Source: a virus
Strand: one strand, 5' to 3'
Virus record (IMG/VR): IMGVR_UViG_3300013132_004731
Coordinates: 1 to 46,001 of that record
DNA: 46,001 bases
In this document: positions 24,736 through 33,488 of the stretch, piece by piece
Layout: each line of letters opens with the position of its first letter
How positions within the stretch are numbered: position 1 is the stretch's first letter
Program-made: the position numbers and the translations under genes
The notes under the pieces: generated by a model
Databases searched by the model: none
What the model was told of the DNA's origin: nothing
The model's input: the letters and a program-made list of their open reading frames with translations, nothing else

Positions 24736-25277
24736 TACCAGAGTTCGCCATCATTGTCTTTATCATCAGTTTCTACTTCAACTTCTTTTTTATTATTTTT
24801 AATTTTTTTTATAGCCTCTATTCTTTGCGCTTCAAAAACAGAGTTAAGTGCATAAGATAGAAATTCTTTTATTAATCTTGCCTCACTAAAATAAAAGCCT
24901 ATTAAATATCCTTGTTTGTTTTCACTATTTTCCTTGCTTTCTTTATTAACTGTATAAGAAAAACCTACTTGATTATTATCTTTAATATATGGAGAAAGCT
25001 TTATCCTTGTGATCTGCTTATCGGAAGTATGATAAGCTGTAAATTCAGAATTTCTTTCTAATGCGTCTAGTATACCAGCGGTTTCTGTTAAAGAGAATTT
25101 AATTTTAACGCTTTTTGTTGGATTATTTTGATTTTCAGAGAAAGAACCAATTTTTTTAGATTCATTCCAAGAATGCTGTTTAATTAATGAGCTCCATATC
25201 GAGCCATCTTTAGTATTTACTGTAAAGCTACATGCCGTACCTGAATTTTTGCTATTTGGTTTATAAAATGATATCAT
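24735..25277 (-). CDS. Probable single-stranded DNA-binding protein with an acidic tail
   Basis: The protein has 180 residues. The N-terminal 130 residues are a beta-rich basic domain (YKPNSKNSGTACSFTVNT, SIWSSLIKQHSWNES, then SVKIKFSLTETAGILDAL) with the look of phage SSB or whirly-like ssDNA-binding folds. A helix (EARLIKEFLSYALNSVFE) and a Lys-rich stretch follow. The last residues are acidic (VETDDKDNDGELW), as in SSB proteins that recruit partners through the C-terminus. The assignment rests on this architecture and its position directly after the polymerase gene. It has a perfect -35 (TTGACA) and a predicted transcription start on its ATG. Confidence 0.6.
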   Translation of the reverse strand: MISFYKPNSKNSGTACSFTVNTKDGSIWSSLIKQHSWNESKKIGSFSENQNNPTKSVKIKFSLTETAGILDALERNSEFTAYHTSDKQITRIKLSPYIKDNNQVGFSYTVNKESKENSENKQGYLIGFYFSEARLIKEFLSYALNSVFEAQRIEAIKKIKNNKKEVEVETDDKDNDGELW

Positions 25278-25284
25278 AATATTG

Positions 25285-25313
25285 ATATTAACTTATTTTT
25301 ATAGAAATGTCAA
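25285..25313 (-). promoter_or_regulatory. Sigma-70-type promoter predicted to give a leaderless transcript (SSB-like gene)
   Basis: TTGACA (25313-25308), a 17-bp spacer and TAATAT (25290-25285) on the minus strand, then 7 nt to the ATG at 25277. The TGA stop of the polymerase gene is embedded in the -35 box. Transcription is expected to begin on the A of the ATG. Confidence 0.75.
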
Positions 25314-27877
25314 ATGTTTTTAATTTCGCTTAATTTCATATAAATATCTTGGTCTTGTACAGCTATAAGATCAGCAAATATACAATCTTCTTTTTTAATA
25401 CCTTTAACTATCACTATATTTTCTATGTCTGGCATTTTATTGCCATTTAAAACCTTACAATTATCAATTTTATCATTAAATAAAAGTACTGTGGCTTCTC
25501 CAGTTTCGTCTGCTATTTTTAATCTAAAATACTTAGTCTTCTTTTCGCTCTTTGATATTCCGGAATAAGTATCGACTATTTCTCCAACAAAGGATATTTT
25601 TGTATTTATTTCTAATTCAGATATTTCTCTTAAAGATCTTAAATCTGATTTTTTTTCTCTAAAAATATCTATAAGTGTTTTTTCATAAGTATATCCTAAA
25701 AGCCTCTTTTCATAGAACCAATTTGCAAAGCTTTCGCTTTTGCTATTTTGATTATATATTTTTAAATATGGTTCATATTTATTTTTTATTGTTTCAAGCC
25801 TAGATTGCTTTATTATAACTTTGCTTTTTTCATCTTTGAATTCATTTAAATGTTTTATAATTTTAATTAAATCAAAATCAAATTTTTCTCCGAATGATAT
25901 AGCGTATTTTTTTTCTTTAATGTTTAATATATTCCATAGCTGGGCTTCTAATACGACTTTGCTTCTAGACTGTTTAAAGCCTGTAAGGGCTCCTGCTTGT
26001 ATAAGCGAACATAAAACTCCAATATTTAATCCAGATTCTTCTGCTGCTTGAAAGATTTCAAATTTATTAGAATATTTGTTTCTAAAACTATTTAATTTTT
26101 CTATAGATTTATCTGAGATGCCTTTAACAGAAAGTAGTCCAAATCTAATGTCTTGATTTTCTATTGAAAAATCCATATCAGACTTTATAATATGTGGTCT
26201 TAGTAATTTTATATTAAATTCTGACATTTCTTTTTGTATTTTAGATATTTCGCCTATAGGGTTTGGCTCATTCCTAGTCATTTTTAAAAGCGAAAGAAAG
26301 AATTGTTGAGGATAATTAAATTTAAGATAAACAGTAATTGCAGCAAGCGCAGCATAAGCTATAGAATGGGATTTATTAAAAGAATAATTTGCAGAATCTT
26401 CTAAAATTTTCCATAAGATCTCTCCTACTTCTTTTGGTATTTTACTCTCTTGACATTTTTCTTTAATTTTATTTTGCCATTCTTTAATCTCTTCGACCTT
26501 CTTTTTCCCTACGATTCTTCTTAGAATTTCTGCTTCATCAAGAGTAAATCCTATTTTATTCGCCATTTGCATGAGCTGTTCTTGATATAAAGCTACGCCA
26601 CCCGTCTCCTTTAAAATATTATCAAAAAATGGATGAATTGTTTCGTATTCATTATAGTTTGTGTGTTTAGCGTATTTGTCAACAAATTGTAATGCTCCTG
26701 GCCTTGCCAAGGCTAATACTCCACTAAGCTCTTCTAGATTTTTAGGTTTTACTTTTTGACAAACTTTAAAATTTGTTTCTGCTTCAATTTGAAAAAGCCC
26801 ATGAGGATTTTTTAAATCTTGTAAATTTCTATATATAGATTCATCATTTAGATTTATATCATTAATTTTTATGCCTATGTTTTTACAAACATCATCTACT
26901 ACTGATACGCTTCTTAAGCCTAAGATGTCTAGTTTAATATTAAATAAACTTATCCAACTCATATCAAAACTTGACACAGATTCTTTATCTGAAGATAGTT
27001 CTGTTGGACATGAATTAATTAACTGTTCATGAGATAGTAATACTCCAGATGGGTGTACGCCTTTGTTTTTTACTAAATTTCTTAATTTCAAAGCCGTTTC
27101 ATAAATCTCTTTATTGGCGTCACACCAATCTTTAAATCTAGAAACTTCATTATAAGTCTCTTCTATGTCTTTCACCTGGCCAAAGATTTTAGGTATCAAT
27201 GAAGATATTTCGGTCATTTCTTGCTCGGTCTTTTCTCCTATAATTTTACCACATTCTTTTATTAAAAGTTTGCCACTCAAAGTATTTAAAGTAAGAATTT
27301 TACTAGTCTTACCTTTAAATTCTTCTTCCAAATATTGTAAGACTTTGTGTCTATTATAATAACATATATCTAAATCAACATCGCACATTAATGTTCCGTC
27401 TAGGTAAATATTTCCATCAATAATTTGTTTTTTGGCTCTAATCTTCGATATAAACCTTTCAAAGTATAAGTTGTATTTTACTGGGTCTATCTGCGTTACT
27501 CCTATTAGAAATAATATTAAAGATCCTGCCGCAGAACCTCTTCCAAGACCAACTGGTATATTATTTTTATTACAAAAATTTATTACGCTCCAAACCAGTA
27601 TAATATAATCTATAAAAGCTAACTCTTTTAAAGTTTCTAATTCATGTTTAGCGCGATCTATATATCTTTTGTATTCTTGAGAATCTTTTTTTAAATTAAG
27701 TTTCTTAAACCCTTGCAGAGATAATGCCCTTAAGAATTCGTAATTTGATACATCTTCACTTATGCCTAATTCATGCTTATAAGAATTATCAATTTTAAAC
27801 TCTGGTAGTCTTACCCCGTGCAGAGGCAAATCTATGTTTTTAAAATTTTTGCCAAAATCTTTAATTTCCAAAGTCAC
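25310..27877 (-). CDS. DNA polymerase III alpha (DnaE-type), polymerase core without PHP domain
   Basis: 855 residues from a GTG at 27877, chosen because GGAGG lies 6 nt upstream. The palm has LGRGSAAGSL at about residue 112, the catalytic Asp pair in CDVDLDIC, and the third Asp in KLDILGLRSV. A roughly 12-residue insert precedes the Asp pair. Fingers and helix-hairpin-helix follow (ALARPGALQFVDKY; GGVALYQEQLMQMA; NKSHSIAYA), then an OB fold (SFVGEIVDTYSG). It replicates the phage genome. The N-terminal PHP domain is a separate gene at 28722-29471, with an exonuclease gene and a 72-residue gene between them. The start overlaps the upstream gene by 17 nt. Confidence 0.93.
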   Translation of the reverse strand: MTLEIKDFGKNFKNIDLPLHGVRLPEFKIDNSYKHELGISEDVSNYEFLRALSLQGFKKLNLKKDSQEYKRYIDRAKHELETLKELAFIDYIILVWSVINFCNKNNIPVGLGRGSAAGSLILFLIGVTQIDPVKYNLYFERFISKIRAKKQIIDGNIYLDGTLMCDVDLDICYYNRHKVLQYLEEEFKGKTSKILTLNTLSGKLLIKECGKIIGEKTEQEMTEISSLIPKIFGQVKDIEETYNEVSRFKDWCDANKEIYETALKLRNLVKNKGVHPSGVLLSHEQLINSCPTELSSDKESVSSFDMSWISLFNIKLDILGLRSVSVVDDVCKNIGIKINDINLNDESIYRNLQDLKNPHGLFQIEAETNFKVCQKVKPKNLEELSGVLALARPGALQFVDKYAKHTNYNEYETIHPFFDNILKETGGVALYQEQLMQMANKIGFTLDEAEILRRIVGKKKVEEIKEWQNKIKEKCQESKIPKEVGEILWKILEDSANYSFNKSHSIAYAALAAITVYLKFNYPQQFFLSLLKMTRNEPNPIGEISKIQKEMSEFNIKLLRPHIIKSDMDFSIENQDIRFGLLSVKGISDKSIEKLNSFRNKYSNKFEIFQAAEESGLNIGVLCSLIQAGALTGFKQSRSKVVLEAQLWNILNIKEKKYAISFGEKFDFDLIKIIKHLNEFKDEKSKVIIKQSRLETIKNKYEPYLKIYNQNSKSESFANWFYEKRLLGYTYEKTLIDIFREKKSDLRSLREISELEINTKISFVGEIVDTYSGISKSEKKTKYFRLKIADETGEATVLLFNDKIDNCKVLNGNKMPDIENIVIVKGIKKEDCIFADLIAVQDQDIYMKLSEIKNI

Positions 27878-28079
27878 CGTTGTCCTCCATTTTGTCTACT
27901 TCTTTATTAAAGACATCTAATCCTTTAGCTAAAATTCTCATGGAATTTCTGTCTTTTAAGGAATAAAAGACATCCGCTTTACCATTCTTTTTGCCTTTTT
28001 GTATCGTAATTAAAAGATATTCTATATTAGAATCTTCTAATTTTTGCGTCATATCATAAATATCATCTAAAGATGCCAT
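27861..28079 (-). CDS. Small protein between exonuclease and polymerase genes
   Basis: This 72-residue protein is not recognised. It is predicted to be alpha/beta (DDIYDMTQKLEDSNIEYLLI, then a basic GKKNGKADVFYSLKDR) and ends in an acidic EVDKMEDNGDFGN. The final codons double as the ribosome site of the polymerase gene (GGAGG at 27888-27884), which may explain part of the acidic ending. Sitting between the proofreading and polymerase genes, it may be a small replisome partner. That is context only. Confidence 0.7.
   Translation of the reverse strand: MASLDDIYDMTQKLEDSNIEYLLITIQKGKKNGKADVFYSLKDRNSMRILAKGLDVFNKEVDKMEDNGDFGN
27884..27888 (-). promoter_or_regulatory. Shine-Dalgarno site fixing the GTG start of the polymerase gene
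   Basis: GGAGG on the minus strand lies 6 nt before GTG 27877, inside the 3' end of the 72-residue gene. Its presence at an internal operon gene contrasts with the leaderless first genes. Confidence 0.75.
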
Positions 28080-28080
28080 A

Positions 28081-28719
28081 TTAAATTTCTACCTGCCATT
28101 TCAATTTATTCCACACTTTTAAGTTTAAGTCAAGATCATTTAAAGCGTCATGGAGCTTTTCATAATCATGTTCAATTTCAAATTCTTTTCCAAGAGTCGA
28201 TAGACTGCTTTTAACATCTCTTCTTTTAGTGTGATAAATTTTATATTGATATTCTAGTAGATTTTCGTTTGGTTTATATGGCGTTCCGTATTTAATACCT
28301 CTTGCAATACAATTTGTGTCAATAATTTTATTCATCAAATGATCCCAATGACAACCCATGTGTTCATATAATTCTTTAATTAAGAAAATATCAAAGCCTA
28401 GAATATTGTGGCCAACTATATAATCAGCATGATCTAGCCAGTCTTTAACAGTCGGAAAAGAGTCTTTTATATTAAGACCTTCCTTTTCAACCTTCTTGTG
28501 ATCATATCTTGTTATTCTTGCTGCCTCCTGGCTTATTTTTAAATCTGTATCCCATTTTATATAATAATTTTTACTATCAGTTTTGATATCTCCATTAGCT
28601 TTTACTAAACCAATCTGCCAAGGTAAGTTATGACAAAAGTTTAAACAAAGATTGAAACTTTCCATATCAATAAATACAAATTTGTTTTGTTTATTAAATC
28701 TTAAAAGATGTTCTTGCAT
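28081..28719 (-). CDS. DnaQ-like 3'-5' proofreading exonuclease
   Basis: The protein has 212 residues. The DEDD exonuclease motifs are present: Exo I with Asp18 and Glu20 (FVFIDMES), Exo II in IVGHNILGFDIF, and Exo III with His190 and Asp195 (HDALND, the DEDDh spacing). It should remove mispaired 3' ends for the neighbouring DnaE-type polymerase, supplied in trans like bacterial epsilon subunit. The gene is placed precisely between the separated PHP and polymerase genes, with 1-2 nt gaps. The weak AAGGC upstream of the ATG may serve as ribosome site. Confidence 0.9.
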   Translation of the reverse strand: MQEHLLRFNKQNKFVFIDMESFNLCLNFCHNLPWQIGLVKANGDIKTDSKNYYIKWDTDLKISQEAARITRYDHKKVEKEGLNIKDSFPTVKDWLDHADYIVGHNILGFDIFLIKELYEHMGCHWDHLMNKIIDTNCIARGIKYGTPYKPNENLLEYQYKIYHTKRRDVKSSLSTLGKEFEIEHDYEKLHDALNDLDLNLKVWNKLKWQVEI

Positions 28720-28721
28720 AA

Positions 28722-29471
28722 TTAAGCCTTTATGCTTTCATAACAAAATGAATTGCTTGTCATATGAGCCAATTCTGGCTTATTCAAGTTTGTTCTGTTG
28801 TTAATACATCTGAAAGTTAGATATGCTTTAAAATCTTTTCTGTTTTTATAAAATACGCTTTTCACATTAATAGTATTAAAGCTGTTTGCTTTCGCAAAAT
28901 TATTTACTTTGGATTTTATTAGATTATCAAATGGTAAAGAGTTATTTTCTATAAAAAAGAGCGGATTTGTAAAACTAAAATCTGGAACACATATGGAGCC
29001 CATTAATGTATTATTAAATATGAAAGAGTCGTAGAAAGGAATACATAAAAGAAGATCGTCTTCTTTCCATAAAGATCTTAATGTTTTATAATCTATTCTT
29101 GGTTCATAATAAAAACCCTGTTTACAAGCTATAGTAAAGATATTTATTAAACTTTTATATCCATTATTATTCTTAAAAAAGATTATAGCCTTTGAGGTCT
29201 TTTTTCTAGACTCTTCGCTTTTTTCATTTAAATCATCGTTGACAGATATCCTAACTCCATATCTTAAAGATATATTATACTTTTTTGTATTTGTATATGC
29301 TTCTAAAAATGAAGTCATATTATCCTCAACTAAATATACTTCTTTTAGTTTATTTTCTTTCGCTATATTTATAATTGAATTTGGGTAAAATTCTTCAGCT
29401 TTCTCATCTTCTAGAGTTAATATAGATCTTCCTATGCTATAATGAGATTTAAATATAGGTAAAACTTCCAT
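28722..29471 (-). CDS. Detached, degenerate PHP domain of DNA polymerase III alpha
   Basis: This 249-residue protein aligns with the N-terminal PHP domain of DnaE (a start with SHYSIGRSIL; NIAKENKLKEVYLVEDN; LRYGVRISV; INIFTIACKQGFYYEPRIDYKTLR) and ends with NSFCYESIKA, where DnaE normally continues into the palm. The metal-binding pattern is damaged. The canonical His-x-His start is reduced to a single His, and the usual Thr-Asp-His after the first helix is Val-Glu-Asp. PHP-borne exonuclease activity is therefore unlikely. It may remain as a structural subunit, with DnaQ-type proofreading taking over. It has a perfect consensus promoter. Confidence 0.82.
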   Translation of the reverse strand: MEVLPIFKSHYSIGRSILTLEDEKAEEFYPNSIINIAKENKLKEVYLVEDNMTSFLEAYTNTKKYNISLRYGVRISVNDDLNEKSEESRKKTSKAIIFFKNNNGYKSLINIFTIACKQGFYYEPRIDYKTLRSLWKEDDLLLCIPFYDSFIFNNTLMGSICVPDFSFTNPLFFIENNSLPFDNLIKSKVNNFAKANSFNTINVKSVFYKNRKDFKAYLTFRCINNRTNLNKPELAHMTSNSFCYESIKA

Positions 29472-29477
29472 GGTGTT

Positions 29478-29506
29478 ATTATATTAAATATATATAATAT
29501 TGTCAA
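29478..29506 (-). promoter_or_regulatory. Perfect consensus sigma-70 promoter predicted to give a leaderless transcript (PHP gene)
   Basis: TTGACA (29506-29501), a 17-bp spacer and TATAAT (29483-29478) on the minus strand, then 6 nt to ATG 29471. Both hexamers are the exact consensus. The TGA stop of the upstream nuclease gene lies inside the -35 box. It should drive the PHP-exonuclease-polymerase operon. Confidence 0.88.
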
Positions 29507-30462
29507 TCTAGATCTGAAAAAGCATCTTTTGGATTACTTGTATTGTTATTTTTTATATTCCATTTTGGACACCCTTGGTATTCCCTTGTCTCTACTGAGT
29601 AACCATTTACATTTTTAAAATCGTTTTTTAAGCTTGTCTCAACAATCTGGCCATCTTTATTAACTTTAACATAATATTCATACGGATCTTTATATGGGCA
29701 TCTCCAGCCTCCTATTTGGCACATCCATTTATTCTTATCGCTATCTGCTGCAAAATTTGCTTTTGCAGACTTCTCGTCAAATCTATTTATATAATCATTT
29801 ATGTGTTCTAAATAATGCTCAAAACCTTTTATTTGATCTTCTGTGAACGTCAATTCTTGTATTGGTTGTTTTGGAAATCTTAAAAATAGAAACTTAACGA
29901 TAGGCTTTAATTTTGGCCAAATTTTTAAACTCGCAAGGCTATACATCATGGCTTGAATATTGGCTTCAAGGTCATCTCCTCTAAATTTATATTTGGAGCT
30001 TTTGTAGTCGATTATATGCATTTCTTTCTTCTTTTTAATAGGCTTATCTATAAAACCCTTAATGTGATATTTGGGGGAATCATTTTTAATATCAAATGGG
30101 TATTCTGGTTGAATAATTTTTCCTTCTTTACCAAAGAAATCATGTTTTAATCCGACCATAATCATTTGATCTAAAATTTCAAAATTTGATTCATTTAGGC
30201 CAACTTTTGCTTTTAATTTTTTTATTAATTTAGTTACGCTTTTACTTCCAGTGACAGAGTTACTTTTAATTATTTTATTATAATTATGTTTATGTCTTGG
30301 ATTTAATAATAATTCAAATATCGTATGACAAATTGTTCCTCTTAAAGCTCCATCGTTAGTACTTTGTGGAATCTTTAAATGATAGTTGTTCCAATAAACC
30401 CAAGAGCATGTCTCTAAGGTTTTAATTCTTGAAGCAGAAAGCGTTCTTAGTTCTTTGTCCAT
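29503..30462 (-). CDS. PD-(D/E)XK nuclease of the RecB/Cas4/AddB type with a likely Fe-S cluster
   Basis: The protein has 319 residues. It starts with SASRIKTLETCSWVYW (first Cys), has a helix with His (GTICHTIFELLL), and the catalytic core KGFIDKP...MHIIDYKSSKY (Asp, then Asp-x-Lys) followed by QAMMYSLA. Three further cysteines near the C-terminus (MCQIGGWRCPY, then YQGCPKWN) complete the 1+3 Cys pattern that holds a 4Fe-4S cluster in Cas4 and AddB. It probably resects DNA ends for recombination. It overlaps the primase gene by 16 nt and ends in the acidic DAFSDLD. It is followed directly by the PHP promoter. Confidence 0.88.
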   Translation of the reverse strand: MDKELRTLSASRIKTLETCSWVYWNNYHLKIPQSTNDGALRGTICHTIFELLLNPRHKHNYNKIIKSNSVTGSKSVTKLIKKLKAKVGLNESNFEILDQMIMVGLKHDFFGKEGKIIQPEYPFDIKNDSPKYHIKGFIDKPIKKKKEMHIIDYKSSKYKFRGDDLEANIQAMMYSLASLKIWPKLKPIVKFLFLRFPKQPIQELTFTEDQIKGFEHYLEHINDYINRFDEKSAKANFAADSDKNKWMCQIGGWRCPYKDPYEYYVKVNKDGQIVETSLKNDFKNVNGYSVETREYQGCPKWNIKNNNTSNPKDAFSDLD

Positions 30463-31355
30463 TTTGCAATCTCTTCTGAGGACATCTCCCCAAAATCTTT
30501 TTTCGTAGGTAATTTAATTTTAATTTGATTTACATCAAAATATCTAGAAAGTTTATTTTGAGCTTTTTGAGCAGCTAAATTGCCAGCGCTGTTTTTATTG
30601 GAGTCATTATTAAAAGATATAAATATTTTATTTGGATCAATCTTTAATAATAGATTTAAGATTGAAATGCTTATCTCTAAACCAAATGTAACGATCACAT
30701 TTTTTACATTTGAATCCCACATGGCCAAGCAATCGCCTATACTTTCTACTAGATAAACTTCTTTCTTATTTTTTATATCTTCAATGTTCAAAAATAATGG
30801 ATAACACCATGCAGATTTATCTCCTAAATGTTTCCATTTTATTTTACTTAAATTTGTAATATCTCTTCCAGAAAATCCAACTATATCCATCTTGCTGTTA
30901 AAAATTGGAAAAACATAGCGATTCTTCATTTTTCCGCTTTTGATAACTCCACCTAAAAAAGCACTGAGGGTATCTTCTTTTACTCCTCTGTTAATCCAAT
31001 ATGTATGATCCTTATCTATATTTGATAATAAGCTTTTATCAAAAGTTTTCGTATCTTTAATTTGTGGCCTAGTATATTCGCTTTTTATGTTAGTATATGT
31101 AAATTTTTTTTCTTTTAGCCATTCTTTGGCTGTCTCATCATTATTTAATTTTAATGTTTTTTTAATTAAAGACGTGAAATCACCGCTAATGTTTTCTTTA
31201 AAATCAATCCAGTTGCCACTATCTTTATAGATCCTTAAAACTGTATCATTATCGCTATCTCTGTATATAGGTTTTGTTCTATATTCTTTTCCGTAATCTT
31301 TTAAAGAATATCCTATGCTGGTAAGTATTTGATGGATATCTACATTATTTTCCAT
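30447..31355 (-). CDS. DnaG-like primase with Toprim domain, zinc-binding residues missing
   Basis: The protein has 302 residues. The N-terminal 70 residues follow the layout of the DnaG zinc-binding fold (KPIYRDSDNDTVLRIYKDSG, then NWIDFKENISGDFTSLI) but contain no cysteines. The Toprim core is clear: RYVFPIFNSKMDIVGFSGR, VYLVESIGDCLAMWDS with the catalytic Glu, then IFISFNNDSNKNSAGN. The usual Asp-x-Asp of Toprim is Asn-Asp here. It should make RNA primers with the DnaB-type helicase encoded two genes upstream. It overlaps ThyX by 16 nt, which points to coupled translation. Confidence 0.85.
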   Translation of the reverse strand: MENNVDIHQILTSIGYSLKDYGKEYRTKPIYRDSDNDTVLRIYKDSGNWIDFKENISGDFTSLIKKTLKLNNDETAKEWLKEKKFTYTNIKSEYTRPQIKDTKTFDKSLLSNIDKDHTYWINRGVKEDTLSAFLGGVIKSGKMKNRYVFPIFNSKMDIVGFSGRDITNLSKIKWKHLGDKSAWCYPLFLNIEDIKNKKEVYLVESIGDCLAMWDSNVKNVIVTFGLEISISILNLLLKIDPNKIFISFNNDSNKNSAGNLAAQKAQNKLSRYFDVNQIKIKLPTKKDFGEMSSEEIAKWTKN

Positions 31356-31999
31356 TGTAGGGCCTCGCTGGTTATTGGAAATTTTTTTATAAAAATATTT
31401 TTACATTTCTCAGCAATAACCCTATGTTCTTTCTGAGTATTTTTTTCTGTCCTTAATTCAATATAATGTATCCAGCTTCTTAATGATCCTTTCATATACA
31501 TTGTGGTTTGCGTTGTTAATGGCAATATCATTCTTGCTACTTCCTTAGCCACTCCATTTTCTATCATGGATTCATAGCAATGTTGACTTATGGATATGGC
31601 TTCGGCAATCAAATGGTTTATATTCTCATAACCTTTTGTATCTATTGGCATTAATCTTTCTCCGACTTGTCGATTTTTTTCTCCCTGTAATCTAAGTTCT
31701 ATATCTTCATAATCATTCGCTACACTATATCTTTGACTAAATTCTTGAAACGAAAATGATCTATGCCTTAAAATTTGAGCTGCAATTGCTCTACTTGTTT
31801 TGATTTCCAAAGTCATATCTACCATTTCAAATGGCGACCAATGTCTGTGCTTAATTAAAAATTCTAAAAGTTTTGGGGCAGTTTCTAGATTCATTTGATT
31901 TGATGGATTGCTGACTCTAGCACAATATGATATTAAATCTTCTGCGTTTTTTATGCCTTCAATATAAGGATGAGTTACAGAAATTAATTCTACGTTCAT
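31340..31999 (-). CDS. thyX: Flavin-dependent thymidylate synthase ThyX
   Basis: The 219 residues carry the ThyX signature RHRSFSFQEFSQRYS at residues 78-92 (RHR...S...RYS). HRHWSPFEM and the C-terminal YIELRTEKNTQKEHR segment bind FAD and substrate. The enzyme makes dTMP from dUMP with methylene-tetrahydrofolate, FAD and NADPH, and supplies thymidine for an AT-rich genome. It acts as a homotetramer. A strong ribosome site (GGAGAG, 32010-32005) precedes the ATG by 5 nt and lies in the end of the helicase gene. With nrdA in the same window it forms a phage nucleotide-supply set. Confidence 0.96.
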   Translation of the reverse strand: MNVELISVTHPYIEGIKNAEDLISYCARVSNPSNQMNLETAPKLLEFLIKHRHWSPFEMVDMTLEIKTSRAIAAQILRHRSFSFQEFSQRYSVANDYEDIELRLQGEKNRQVGERLMPIDTKGYENINHLIAEAISISQHCYESMIENGVAKEVARMILPLTTQTTMYMKGSLRSWIHYIELRTEKNTQKEHRVIAEKCKNIFIKKFPITSEALQWKIM

Positions 32000-33480
32000 A
32001 ATAGCTCTCCATCATTTTGATTTGTATCATTAAGCTCATATTGCTCTCTTTGTCTTGTGGCAATATCTTGCAGAGATCCTCTTTCTTCTATCTTAAAGTT
32101 TTGGACATTGTAATTCAAATAGTTTTGCGCCCAAACTTCTTTGCCAGCGGAGTCTAACCTTCTGACTAAATCTTGATGACCTGCCGCTTCTTTTCCTTGA
32201 AATCTTGTTTTAGTCGGAATTAATTTATGAGTACCGAACTGTTGACCATCTAAAGCTAGTTCGTCCAGAGTTTTTCTTCTAAATATTGCGACGAAGGAAG
32301 CGAACCATTGTAGTCTATCCGACAATGCGATTACGGAACTATCGTCTACAACGGTATTTGAATTTCTATTAAAATTTTCTCCAGAACGATTTAATTGCAT
32401 TGCGGTGACTATTGGACAATTAATTTCTTCAGATATTCTTTTTAATTTATCTATTTTTTCTCCTATGGCTTGATGCTCTGCCCAATTATTGCCAACTTTT
32501 TCTCCAGTCAATTTTATATAATCATATGCTATCAATGCTTGATTTCCTCTTCCTACTTTTGATAGATACCAGCGCCTAATTATTGAGCAGATTTGATCTA
32601 TATTTTTACTTCCTACATGATAATGATAGTATTCATAATTTTTAACTAATTGCCAAGCGGCTCTAACTTTTTTTGTCATCTCCTCATTTTTTCTCCAATT
32701 ACCTGTCTCTAAATACCACATAGGTACATCTGCCAAAGAAGAAACCATTCTTAATTGAATATCAAAGGTCTGCATTTCTGTGTCTAAAATCAATGTTTTT
32801 ACTTTATTTTTTGGATTAATACTTGCATTAAAACATATATCATTTATCCATGTAGATTTTCCCTGACCTGGACGACTAACTATAGCGTAAATATTTCCAT
32901 TTTTAAGACCACCATAAAGTCTATTAAATTCTGGATAAGATGTAGTAAGCCCTACTTCCTCTTTTGGATTATTTCCGATCTCTTCAATAACGTCTTCGAC
33001 ATTGTTAAATAAATTAATTGGCTCGTCATTAATTTCATAAGATGATATTTTCTTATTATAAATAGAATCGCACTCAGCAATTATTTTATCTATTGGTTCT
33101 TCAGGGCTCTTTACAAGAAAATCTTTTAGCTTTTCTGCGGTCTGAGAAATCTCTCTTCTGATTCTCAATTTTAAGAGCTCTTTACATGCATTAATAGTAG
33201 CTTCCTCGGTTATTTGAGAGAAGCTAAGGTTATCTATATAGTCATAAATATTAATATCATCTTTAAAAGATATGCCCAAGTTTTTAATTTTTTCAGCTAA
33301 AAGCACCTTATCAATCTTTTCTCCTTTTTGAGCTATGCTTTTATATACAGAATATATTGAAGAGTGGACTTCATTAAAAAAGTCATTTTCATTTAGAAAA
33401 ACATCAATATCTGGAAATAGATTTTGATATTTAATTAACCCGCTCAGTACGTGTCTTTCTACCTGTATTGAATAAATCAT
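31996..33480 (-). CDS. dnaB: Replicative DNA helicase, DnaB type
   Basis: The 494 residues show the usual two-domain layout: an N-terminal helical domain (VERHVLSGLIKYQNLF, as in DnaB) and a RecA-fold ATPase with Walker A SRPGQGKS at 202-209, TLILDTEMQ, LIAYDYIKLTGE near Walker B, and FQGKEAAG toward the end. It unwinds DNA ahead of the polymerase and recruits the primase. The C-terminus is Asn/Asp-rich (NDTNQNDGELL) and overlaps the ThyX ribosome site. A consensus-like promoter places the transcription start next to the ATG. Confidence 0.94.
   Translation of the reverse strand: MIYSIQVERHVLSGLIKYQNLFPDIDVFLNENDFFNEVHSSIYSVYKSIAQKGEKIDKVLLAEKIKNLGISFKDDINIYDYIDNLSFSQITEEATINACKELLKLRIRREISQTAEKLKDFLVKSPEEPIDKIIAECDSIYNKKISSYEINDEPINLFNNVEDVIEEIGNNPKEEVGLTTSYPEFNRLYGGLKNGNIYAIVSRPGQGKSTWINDICFNASINPKNKVKTLILDTEMQTFDIQLRMVSSLADVPMWYLETGNWRKNEEMTKKVRAAWQLVKNYEYYHYHVGSKNIDQICSIIRRWYLSKVGRGNQALIAYDYIKLTGEKVGNNWAEHQAIGEKIDKLKRISEEINCPIVTAMQLNRSGENFNRNSNTVVDDSSVIALSDRLQWFASFVAIFRRKTLDELALDGQQFGTHKLIPTKTRFQGKEAAGHQDLVRRLDSAGKEVWAQNYLNYNVQNFKIEERGSLQDIATRQREQYELNDTNQNDGELL
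32005..32010 (-). promoter_or_regulatory. Shine-Dalgarno site of thyX
   Basis: GGAGAG on the minus strand, 5 nt before ATG 31999, within the last codons of the helicase gene. It supports this start and translational coupling. Confidence 0.75.
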
Positions 33481-33488
33481 TAACCATT

